A stretch of DNA of 21,132 bases, taken from the NCBI GenBank assembly GCA_036721855.1, contig DAIMKF010000032.1:1-21132 (forward strand), written 5' to 3'. Source of the DNA: JAHDNZ01 sp036721855. Lineage in GTDB: Bacteria; Bacillota; DTU065. Positions 15,237 through 21,132 of this stretch are shown here, piece by piece. A program made the position numbers and the translations under genes. The notes below the pieces were generated by a model that was not told the DNA's origin, did no database searches, and saw nothing but the letters and a program-made list of their open reading frames with translations. Positions within the stretch are counted from its first letter, which is position 1, and each line of letters opens with the position of its first letter.

Positions 15237-15818
15237 TTAGTCTATAAATCCTTTAGTTGAAGGAACTATACTGCCGGTTTCTTTTTTAGCTTGAAAAAGT
15301 GCCTGACCAAAACACTTAAATAAAGCTTCTGCCATATGGTGATTGTTAACACCGTAAATTATCTCCATATGTAGGGTTAAACCAGCCCAAACACTTAAGG
15401 CGCGGAAAAACTCCTTGATCATTTCCGTTGCTAGATCACCAAGCTGTTCTTTGGTAAATGTAGCCGAAAAAACCAAAAAGGGACGACCAGAAATATCTAA
15501 AACGACTCTGGCGAGGGCTTCATCCATAGGTAAAAGAGAATAACCATATCTGGCAATTCCTTTTTTCTCACCTAAAGCTTGCTTTAAGGCTTGGCCTAAA
15601 ACGATCCCTACATCTTCTACCGTATGATGATCATCTACATTGAGATCACCTCTTGCTTTTAGGCCTAAATCTATCTTGGCATTAAAAGCAAAGAGAGCTA
15701 ACATATGATCAAAAAAACCTACTCCGGTGGCAATCTCGGATTTTCCGGTTCCATCTAGATTGAGATTAACTTCTATCCTGCTTTCGGAACTTTCCCGTTT
15801 TAAGCTAGCTTCCCGCAT
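15237..15818 (-). CDS. hisB: Imidazoleglycerol-phosphate dehydratase HisB
   Basis: A 193-aa Mn-dependent dehydratase of the histidine pathway, without the fused phosphatase domain of enteric HisB. The duplicated metal-binding motifs are DDHHTVED (62-69) and NNHHMAEA (158-165), plus FFDHMLALF near the N-terminus. Length matches monofunctional HisB. ATG start at 15818 with GGAGGG six bases upstream; it overlaps the end of hisD by 14 bp. Because this HisB is monofunctional, histidinol-phosphatase must be encoded elsewhere. Confidence 0.97.
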   Translation of the reverse strand: MREASLKRESSESRIEVNLNLDGTGKSEIATGVGFFDHMLALFAFNAKIDLGLKARGDLNVDDHHTVEDVGIVLGQALKQALGEKKGIARYGYSLLPMDEALARVVLDISGRPFLVFSATFTKEQLGDLATEMIKEFFRALSVWAGLTLHMEIIYGVNNHHMAEALFKCFGQALFQAKKETGSIVPSTKGFID

Positions 15819-17139
15819 ATTTTTCCCTCCTTAGAATCGCTTCTTTGTGAGCATCTAAACCTTCCGCGGCAGCTAAAATTGCCCCCTGCTTGGCGAATAG
15901 GTTATAGCCTTTCTTATTCACCTTTAGTAAGCTAGTTGCTTTAATAAAAGTGCTTACTGAAAGCGGTGAGGCAAATCTAGCCGTACCGGATGTAGGGAGA
16001 ACATGATTAGGTCCAAGAATATAATCTCCTAGTGGTTCTGAAGCAAATTCACCCAGAAAAATTGCTCCTGCGTTTTCTAAATATGGTAAAAGCTCCTCCG
16101 GATCATTAACTTGAACTTCTAAATGTTCAGGTGCAATTTCATTGGCAATTTGAGCTGCTTCTTGGAGATCATTTGCTATTATTATTACACCATGGCTTTT
16201 CAAAGAAGCTAAAGCATATTCCTGGCGAGGTAAATTTTTCAACTGTTTATTAAGTTCTTCGTTTACCTTTTGAGCTAAAATTCTTTCCGTGGTAATTAGG
16301 ATGGCAGCCGCATCTTTATCGTGTTCTGCTTGTGACAAAAGATCAGCTGCCAGAAGCTCTGCTTTGGCATTTCCATCAGCAATAATAAGTATTTCACTGG
16401 GTCCTGCCAACATATCAAGGCCAACTAAACCATAGACCTCTTTCTTGGCTAGGGTAACAAATAGATTACCTGGACCGGCAATTACATCAACTTTTTTAAT
16501 GGTTTCTGTACCATAAGCAAAGGCGGCTATAGCTTGGGCTCCGCCAAATGGAAGAATCTCTTTGATTCCTAATTCTAAGGCGGCTACCTCGATCTCCGGT
16601 GCCAATAAACCCTTCTTAACAGGTGTAGCTACACTTATTTCTTTTACACCTGCAATCAGTGCCGGTATAGCTGTCATAACCAGTGAAGATATTAGAGGTG
16701 CTGTACCTCCGGGAACATAAAGACCGGTTCTGTTTACTGGTTTAAGGCGATAACCCAAAGTGATGCCTTCTTCTTCCGAGAAAAAACTTTGGGGAAGTTG
16801 TCTTTGATGAAAGTCTTTGACCCTTTTTATACTTAATCTTAAGGCGGAAAGAAACTCAGAAGATACTTTTTTATAAGCGTTAGAATTTGGGCTTAAACAT
16901 AAACTCTCTCCCTCAAAATTATCTAAAACCTTGGCAATCTCCCTTAAGCCTTGATCCCCTTCAGCTTTTACCTTCTGTAAGATAGCTCTTACGGTTTGTT
17001 CAGGTTTTAAGGCTTTACCAAAAAGAGGTTTACATAAGTCCGATGGTGGTAAAGAATCCGCCAATTCCATCAGATCAAGTCTTTTTATTCTCGTTAAATA
17101 CTCACTGCGCTTATTAGCATCGATAACAGGAACAACCAT
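15805..17139 (-). CDS. hisD: Histidinol dehydrogenase HisD
   Basis: A 444-aa Zn/NAD enzyme performing the last two oxidations to L-histidine. Expected zinc ligands by alignment to the E. coli enzyme are Gln270 and His273 (SQAEHDKDAAA), Asp372 (LGDYILGPNHVLP) and His429 (EGLDAHKEA). The acid/base pair is Glu338/His339 (APEHLEVQ). Other signatures: NRTGLYVPGG (136-145) and AGPGN (221-225). ATG at 17139 overlaps the hisG stop by one base (TAATG), with GGAGG in the final hisG codons. Full length with no oddities. Confidence 0.97.
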   Translation of the reverse strand: MVVPVIDANKRSEYLTRIKRLDLMELADSLPPSDLCKPLFGKALKPEQTVRAILQKVKAEGDQGLREIAKVLDNFEGESLCLSPNSNAYKKVSSEFLSALRLSIKRVKDFHQRQLPQSFFSEEEGITLGYRLKPVNRTGLYVPGGTAPLISSLVMTAIPALIAGVKEISVATPVKKGLLAPEIEVAALELGIKEILPFGGAQAIAAFAYGTETIKKVDVIAGPGNLFVTLAKKEVYGLVGLDMLAGPSEILIIADGNAKAELLAADLLSQAEHDKDAAAILITTERILAQKVNEELNKQLKNLPRQEYALASLKSHGVIIIANDLQEAAQIANEIAPEHLEVQVNDPEELLPYLENAGAIFLGEFASEPLGDYILGPNHVLPTSGTARFASPLSVSTFIKATSLLKVNKKGYNLFAKQGAILAAAEGLDAHKEAILRREKYAGS

Positions 17140-17768
17140 TATATGACCTCCTCCAGAGCTTTGATCATTTTGCGTAGTGTTTGATAATGGATTTTATAAC
17201 TTGCTTGATTGGCTATTAGACGTGCAGAGATGGGGAAAACCTCCGCAATTATCTCTAAGCCATTTTCAGCAATAGTTCTACCGGTTTCGGTGATATCAAC
17301 AATAGCATCTGCCAGCCCCACAATGGGGGCTAGTTCTATTGAGCCATTGAGTTTAATTATTTCTGCTTGAATACCGTGGCTGCGAAAATATTCCGTCGTA
17401 CAGTTAGGATATTTGCTAGCTACTTTAGCACTAAAACCTAATTCCTGCACCTTTCTAAAACCAGAACCACTCTTTACGGCCACAATCATTTGACACTTAC
17501 CTATACCTAAATCCAGTAATTCATAAACGGATCTGCCATTTTCTTTTAAAACATCTTTGCCGGCAACACCTATGTCGGCCGCGCCATATTCGACGTAAGT
17601 AGGTACATCGGTTGGTTTAGCTAGAATATAACGCAGATGGGCCTTTTTATCTTCAATGATTAGCTTCCTTGACTCGCCATAGTTAGTTGAATCAATGATT
17701 TTTGCTCTATTAAATAACTCTAAAACTTTATCCATTAGCCTGCCTTTAGGTAGGGCAATTGTTAGCAT
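17139..17768 (-). CDS. hisG: ATP phosphoribosyltransferase catalytic subunit, short form HisG
   Basis: The committed step of histidine synthesis, joining PRPP to ATP. At 209 aa it is the short form lacking the C-terminal regulatory domain, so it needs HisZ as partner. The PRPP loop is VDITETGRT (157-165), and the N-terminus MLTIALPKGRLMDKV is standard. It starts with ATG at 17768 after AAAAAAGGAG and has its own near-consensus promoter, so it heads the main his transcript even though hisZ lies just upstream. Confidence 0.97.
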   Translation of the reverse strand: MLTIALPKGRLMDKVLELFNRAKIIDSTNYGESRKLIIEDKKAHLRYILAKPTDVPTYVEYGAADIGVAGKDVLKENGRSVYELLDLGIGKCQMIVAVKSGSGFRKVQELGFSAKVASKYPNCTTEYFRSHGIQAEIIKLNGSIELAPIVGLADAIVDITETGRTIAENGLEIIAEVFPISARLIANQASYKIHYQTLRKMIKALEEVI

Positions 17769-17819
17769 AACCAGCGCTCCTTTTTTGCTTTAGCTTGGTA
17801 AAGTATTAACGTTGTAAAC

Positions 17820-17848
17820 ATATTACCATGCTCCTAACTTGATGTCAA
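17820..17848 (-). promoter_or_regulatory. Near-consensus promoter for hisG-hisD-hisB-hisA-hisFIE
   Basis: Minus-strand TTGACA (17843-17848, perfect) and TAATAT (17820-17825) are 17 bp apart. It starts within the terminator tail that follows hisZ. The -10 is followed by GTTTACAACGTTAAT, a possible operator shared with the yerC promoter. Confidence 0.88.
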
Positions 17849-17849
17849 G

Positions 17850-17880
17850 AAAAAAGAAGGCCCTAACGCCTTCCTTCTTT
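17850..17880 (-). terminator. Intrinsic terminator after hisZ
   Basis: On the minus strand GAAGGC-GTTAGG-GCCTTC is followed by TTTTTT; a longer alternative pairs AAAGAAGG with CCTTCTTT. It begins at the hisZ stop codon, so the yerC-hisZ message ends here before hisG. Confidence 0.82.
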
Positions 17881-18988
17881 ATAACTCTAAATATTTCTTG
17901 GCTCGGGGAAGATGCGGACCTTTTTTAGCAAGTAAAACAGTACTGCCGGTTTGACGCTTTTTCTCGGCTTCTACTACAGCCTCTTGATAGCGCTTTTCAG
18001 AATATACCAAACATAGATCCGGAATATCCAAAAGTCGTTTTGAGGCCTTTTTTGCTAAAACCTCCATGATTTCATCTATACCTATAGCTAGGCCTACCGC
18101 AGGTTCCGGATGATTAAAATTAGCTAAAAGCTTATCATAACGACCACCTGTACAGATAATGCCGGCAAGGCCTGGAGCATAACACTCAAAAAACATACCC
18201 GTATAATAAGACAGATCTTTTACCATAGCCAAATCAATGTTAACCTGTTTATAACCATAAGGTTTTAATGCTTTAAGTATCTTTTCAATCTCACCCAAAG
18301 CTTCTTTGGCTTTTGGTGAAGCAAGCTTTTTGAAGGCAATCTCCAAGATTTCCTCTTTTCCCCTTAACGAGGGTAACAATAAAAGATCATAGCCGGTTTT
18401 TTCTTGCTCTACTAAAGCCTTTAAACCTGCATAGTCCTTTTTCAAAAGCAAGGCTTCCGCTTGTTGTTTAGCTTTTTTTGATAAAGCAGAGTCTTCCAAA
18501 ACCCCTTGGAGTATTTTACGATGTCCAATATCCAGACCCCAGTCTTTAATTCCCAATTCATCGAGAGCAGACATAGCCAGAGCTAAAATTTCAGCATCTG
18601 CATATTGTGAACCCTCACCGATTAGCTCAGCACCTGCTTGCCAAAACTCACGTTTTCCCTTACATTTGAGACGGAAAAGATTGCCTACATAATAAAGTCT
18701 CAACGGCCTAATTTCTTCAGCCAGTGCAATACTTGAAATGCGGGCAATTGGTGTTGTGAAATCATTTCTTAAAGCGAGAATATCCCCGTTTTCACTCAAA
18801 AAACTAACATAGTCTAACCGACTTTCTTCCCCTTGAGAAAGAGTAGTTAAATATTCATAGGATGGTGTTATTACTTGTCTATAACCCCAGGCTCTCAGCT
18901 TTGTATGCAATAGGTCTTCAATCTCTTTTTTCCACTTAGCCTCACCTAATAAATAATCTTTTGTTCCTTCGGGTATTTCAAAAAGCAT
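17879..18988 (-). CDS. hisZ: ATP phosphoribosyltransferase regulatory subunit HisZ
   Basis: A 369-aa paralogue of the histidyl-tRNA synthetase catalytic core that forms a complex with short HisG and confers histidine feedback. It begins MLFEIPEGTKDYLLGEA, has class II synthetase elements such as RLDYVSFLSENGDILALRND (motif 2 region), YYTGMFFECY and GGRYDKLLANF, and lacks the full anticodon-binding domain of true HisRS. The length is typical for HisZ. ATG 18988 overlaps the yerC stop by one base (TAATG). Its separation from hisG by a terminator and a new promoter is notable, because the two products act together. Confidence 0.94.
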   Translation of the reverse strand: MLFEIPEGTKDYLLGEAKWKKEIEDLLHTKLRAWGYRQVITPSYEYLTTLSQGEESRLDYVSFLSENGDILALRNDFTTPIARISSIALAEEIRPLRLYYVGNLFRLKCKGKREFWQAGAELIGEGSQYADAEILALAMSALDELGIKDWGLDIGHRKILQGVLEDSALSKKAKQQAEALLLKKDYAGLKALVEQEKTGYDLLLLPSLRGKEEILEIAFKKLASPKAKEALGEIEKILKALKPYGYKQVNIDLAMVKDLSYYTGMFFECYAPGLAGIICTGGRYDKLLANFNHPEPAVGLAIGIDEIMEVLAKKASKRLLDIPDLCLVYSEKRYQEAVVEAEKKRQTGSTVLLAKKGPHLPRAKKYLEL

Positions 18989-19293
18989 TAGATCTCACCC
19001 TTTTGCTTTAATCTGTCTAAAACTATACGATACCCATCAGCACCGTAATTAAGAGAGCGCTTGACTCTGCTAATTGTAGCTGTGCTTGCTCCGGTCTCTT
19101 TACTAATCTCTGTGTAGGTATCGCCGTTTTTTAGCATTTTCGCCACAGCTATACGTTGAGCCATAGCCTTAATCTCAGCAATAGTCAAAATATCTTCAAA
19201 GAATTTATAACACTCTTCTTTATCTTGCAGTGATAAGATAGCTGTAAACAAAAGTTCAAGCTGATTATCTTTTATCCTTTCTAAAGTACTCAT
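18988..19293 (-). CDS. yerC: YerC/YecD-type TrpR-family regulator, probable his regulator
   Basis: A 101-aa DNA-binding protein of the TrpR-like YerC family. Residues 34-55 (ILTIAEIKAMAQRIAVAKML) and the helix-turn-helix at about 59-80 (YTEISKETGASTATISRVKR) match the conserved pattern, with the usual LNYGADGY after it. Family members lie near histidine genes in Firmicutes and have been proposed as histidine-responsive repressors. Here it is directly coupled to hisZ, supporting that role. The ribosome site is AAAAAAAGGAGGG. A palindrome in its own promoter (19318-19337) is a candidate autoregulatory site. Confidence 0.9.
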   Translation of the reverse strand: MSTLERIKDNQLELLFTAILSLQDKEECYKFFEDILTIAEIKAMAQRIAVAKMLKNGDTYTEISKETGASTATISRVKRSLNYGADGYRIVLDRLKQKGEI

Positions 19294-19312
19294 ACCAGCC
19301 CTCCTTTTTTTC

Positions 19313-19342
19313 TTTAATAGATTAATTTGTTAAACTACCAAA
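19313..19342 (-). promoter_or_regulatory. Candidate yerC promoter with overlapping palindromic operator
   Basis: Minus-strand TTGGTA and TATTAA are 16 bp apart, ahead of yerC. The spacer contains TAGTTTAA-N4-TTAATCTA (19318-19337), an inverted repeat with seven of eight matching positions. The GTTTANNANNTTAAT core is also found just after the hisG -10. A repressor bound here would block polymerase. Confidence 0.4.
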
Positions 19343-19351
19343 GGCTTAAAT

Positions 19352-19372
19352 TGTCCCCGGTTAACGGGGACA
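19352..19372 (-). terminator. Probable terminator after the secreted protein gene
   Basis: TGTCCCCG-GTTAA-CGGGGACA, an 8-bp perfect GC-rich stem six bases after the stop of the 19378-20472 gene. On the minus strand the tail is AATTTAAG, a weak U-tract; on the plus strand it is TATTTTTATT. Activity on the minus strand is therefore uncertain. Confidence 0.5.
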
Positions 19373-19377
19373 TATTT

Positions 19378-20472
19378 TTATTCGACAATTGTAACTGGTA
19401 AACTAATTAGACTGCTTTGCCAACTATATGAAATGTCTCGATAGGTTAGTTTACAGATAATCCAAAATTCTTTTAATTCATAATTGGGTGCCTGTACTTT
19501 AAAACGCACAAGATCGTGTTCTTGGCTACTCATTACCATGTAACTATTAGTTTTAATTAAATTTAAACCTTCTATACCCGGATAAGAAATATAAACTGTC
19601 AAAGAAACATTATAGATTGTTTGGTCTGGGTTTTCAATTAAAACTGCACCTAAGGCCTCCTCACCATAGGCTACTTCTTCATTGCGAGCAAGTTTAAGAT
19701 AGAAAGTCCTTTGGAGGTAATTAAACCATTCACTTTCTAATTTGTTGAGACTAATATTTAGGTTGGAAGCTATATCGTCCAAGTTTATAATAGTAGACCA
19801 ATCAAGATATTTAAAGTTTTCTATGATATAGCCCAGAAAAGATACCCACGCATCCCAGTCTTTTTCATCTAAAGCAGTGCCGGGTTTCAACCCGAAACTA
19901 CGCAAAGGCGGCAGTTCCTGGAAATTTAGCCAGTACTGGGCTTTTTGATGAACACCGTTAAAATCTGGCAAGTAATATCTAGCTATCCCCTCGCGTAATT
20001 TTCTTTCCATCTTAGGATAATTAGTAGCCAAAACAAATTCCAGTATTTTATGGAAATCCTCGCCTACTAAATGCACCTCGTTACCTATAGGCACATAAAA
20101 ACTGTCTTTATAAGAAGTAACGCGAAAGAGTTCCTCCCTACTAGGATAGAGATAAATAATGGTCTCTGGAACCTTTAATTTAAGTGCGTTTACAAATCGG
20201 GTAATCAGTTCGGAAATCATTTCTGCTAAGGTCTCTTGGTTATATTCTTCTGTCCATTTTCTGCTTCCTAAGCTGTTTATTACTAAGCGTTTATCTAACT
20301 CAATAGCCAAAGTTTCGTAGAAAGCGGGAGTATCGTTGTGGTAATTTAGCACAACTGATCCGACGGAGAGCTGTTTATAGTCCTCTAACATATCCAACCA
20401 GTTCTGAGATATAGCTGCTGCGCTAAGAGAAATTAAAAGCAAAGCCATAATAAAAATAAAAGTGTTACGCAT
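19378..20472 (-). CDS. Secreted protein resembling an inactive peptidase-MA-like domain
   Basis: The 364-aa protein has a clear signal peptide (residues 1-20, FIFIMALLLISLSAAA). The middle resembles peptidase-MA/gluzincin relatives: a beta segment ETIIYLYPSREELFRV (103-118), then GEDFHKILEFVLATNY (137-152) where HExxH would be expected, then KLREGIARYYLPD (158-170), like the EGxAxY third-ligand helix. Here the zinc motif reads H141-K-I-L-E145, so the catalytic Glu and the second His are missing. Residues about 265-364 look like a beta-sandwich module. It may be a non-catalytic extracellular binding protein. The family call is inference. ATG at 20472 has AGGAGG about ten bases upstream. Confidence 0.65.
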   Translation of the reverse strand: MRNTFIFIMALLLISLSAAAISQNWLDMLEDYKQLSVGSVVLNYHNDTPAFYETLAIELDKRLVINSLGSRKWTEEYNQETLAEMISELITRFVNALKLKVPETIIYLYPSREELFRVTSYKDSFYVPIGNEVHLVGEDFHKILEFVLATNYPKMERKLREGIARYYLPDFNGVHQKAQYWLNFQELPPLRSFGLKPGTALDEKDWDAWVSFLGYIIENFKYLDWSTIINLDDIASNLNISLNKLESEWFNYLQRTFYLKLARNEEVAYGEEALGAVLIENPDQTIYNVSLTVYISYPGIEGLNLIKTNSYMVMSSQEHDLVRFKVQAPNYELKEFWIICKLTYRDISYSWQSSLISLPVTIVE

Positions 20473-20861
20473 GGTAACAGCCTCCTGATCTAAATTTAAA
20501 CTGAAACTTTAGGAAAGGTTTATTATATAGATTACGTTTAGAAGAGCCCTCATTCCTGCTTAAAAGGCCTCTTTTAGATCTACTTTCTATAAACTAGCTG
20601 CTTTTTTTCTGTTTAACTGCCTTTTACCAGGTGACAAACTAGAATTAAACCCGCTAATTACAAGAACTGTACTGACATACCAGTTGTCCCAAAGCTTTTA
20701 CCACTGTTGTATAGCTCTAGGCATTTTTATTAAATCTAAAACTACTGATAACAAGCTTTCAACACACAACCGGAAAATCATTAAATTATATGGAAACATA
20801 TTACTTCCTTCTAATGAAACTGTTTTAGGAACACATTTCCTGCTGTTAAATCTCCACCTAT
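20473..20861. other. Non-coding region upstream of the secreted protein gene
   Basis: A perfect minus-strand -10 (TATAAT, 20522-20527) lies about 50 bp ahead of the secreted protein gene, but no matching -35 is visible. A palindromic AAAAGGCCTCTTTT occurs at about 20571-20584. The plus-strand ORF of 67 codons at 20684-20887 has no ribosome site and overlaps the intron end. I see no other supported feature. Confidence 0.4.
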
Positions 20862-21132
20862 CCAATCGAGTAAGTGACAGCAGGTAATCAGCCTATTTTC
20901 CTCTCACAAAACGGTACCTGCAGGCCACCTATACCGCTCCTGATAAACCTCAATAATACACTTCATAGTATTGATGCAAAGTACCGACTTTAATTTTGAC
21001 CAAGTCTGCCAATCCCATTGCTTATAACACCTATTTGGTCACTTCACCTACTTGGCTCCGCTCACCATTCTAATACAACTTCTCAGCCACTCATCTAAGC
21101 TTGCAAGCAGATTCTTCGCATCGGCTAGTTTG
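20862..21132 (-). mobile_element. Decayed group II intron, 3' part
   Basis: Reading the minus strand from the right edge, the sequence first encodes the end of a maturase (next entry), then a domain V-like block at about 20900-20939 that begins GAGCGGTA and ends TACCGTTTTGTGAGAGG. The usual bacterial form is GAGCCGTA...TACGGTTCTGTGAGAGG. It closes with CTTACTCGATT (20865-20875), like the common 3' end CCTACTCGAT. The AGC catalytic triad is kept and the C-G to G-C change preserves pairing, but the distal stem and GNRA tetraloop are eroded. The 5' part lies outside the window. The element should be inactive on its own. Confidence 0.75.
20940..21131 (-). pseudogene. ltrA: C-terminal remnant of a group II intron reverse transcriptase/maturase
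   Basis: The minus-strand frame from 21131 reads KLADAKNLLASLDEWLRSC, then IRMVSGAK, before a TAG at 21048. This matches the maturase domain X pattern (KLADAK.LL..LD.WLRRR.RM..WKQWK). After the stop, further in-frame stops and shifts appear, yet the DNA still resembles the family's NTRKGYWRxxxSG segment (AATACTATGAAG, then CAGGAGCGGTATA). The gene is therefore broken at its 3' end and cut at the window edge. Confidence 0.75.

Noticed and set aside
17769..17819. Histidine T-box or leader-peptide attenuator before hisG
   Set aside because: The leader is only about 45 nt, with no run of His codons, no T-box sequence and no terminator after the promoter.
20684..20887. 67-codon plus-strand ORF
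   Set aside because: No ribosome site, protein-like features absent, and its end runs antisense through the intron remnant.
1..21132. tRNA or rRNA genes
   Set aside because: No cloverleaf-like segment with GGTTCGANTCC, and no rRNA-like sequence, was noticed on either strand.

Overview
The window looks like chromosome of a low-GC Gram-positive bacterium of the class Clostridia. The evidence is a SAM-I (S-box) riboswitch ahead of a MetNI transporter, the HisZ/short-HisG pair with a YerC-type TrpR-family regulator, strong GGAGG ribosome sites with frequent TTG/GTG starts, and U-tailed terminators. Almost every gene is on the minus strand; the only clear plus-strand gene is a PcrA/UvrD-type helicase. 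I cannot name the species.

Layout. (1) 1-1455: methionine importer metN-metI (metI runs off the left edge) behind a SAM-I riboswitch and a good promoter. (2) 1491-1818: an isolated gene for a 71-aa, two-helix membrane protein with its own promoter and terminator. (3) 1887-2301: a decayed copy of a DUF4129 tail plus about 240 bp of hairpin-rich DNA. (4) 2302-9739: a compact co-directional cluster: two rRNA modification enzymes (RsmF-like, RsuA-like), an ECF sigma factor overlapping its zinc-finger anti-sigma factor, then MoxR ATPase, a DUF58 protein and a DUF4129 membrane protein. (5) 9843-11981: helicase with a very strong terminator. (6) 12028-13136: an unrecognised 204-aa gene and about 500 bp holding two overlooked short ORFs and several hairpins. 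(7) 13148-19293: histidine biosynthesis, yerC-hisZ then hisG-hisD-hisB-hisA-hisF/I/E. (8) 19378-20472: a secreted protein that looks like an inactive peptidase-MA relative. (9) 20862-21132: a decayed group II intron with its maturase tail.

How the genes work together. The histidine genes cover most steps from PRPP and ATP to histidine: HisZ-HisG, HisE and HisI (both fused to HisF), HisA, HisF, HisB and HisD. hisH, hisC and histidinol-phosphatase are absent from the window. The most interesting point is the HisF-HisI-HisE trifunctional protein. Its HisF part differs from the Thermotoga enzyme at ammonia-gate and HisH-interface positions (R5K, D98G, E167S), and no hisH lies in the cluster. A terminator after hisZ followed by a near-consensus promoter before hisG splits the locus into two transcripts, and both promoters carry a related AT-rich element that could be the YerC operator.

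The sigma/anti-sigma/MoxR/DUF58/DUF4129 cluster is probably an envelope-stress or envelope-protein maturation module. Nothing here is a clearly new defence or mobile system; the novelty candidates are the HisF fusion, the paired small ORFs and the remnants.
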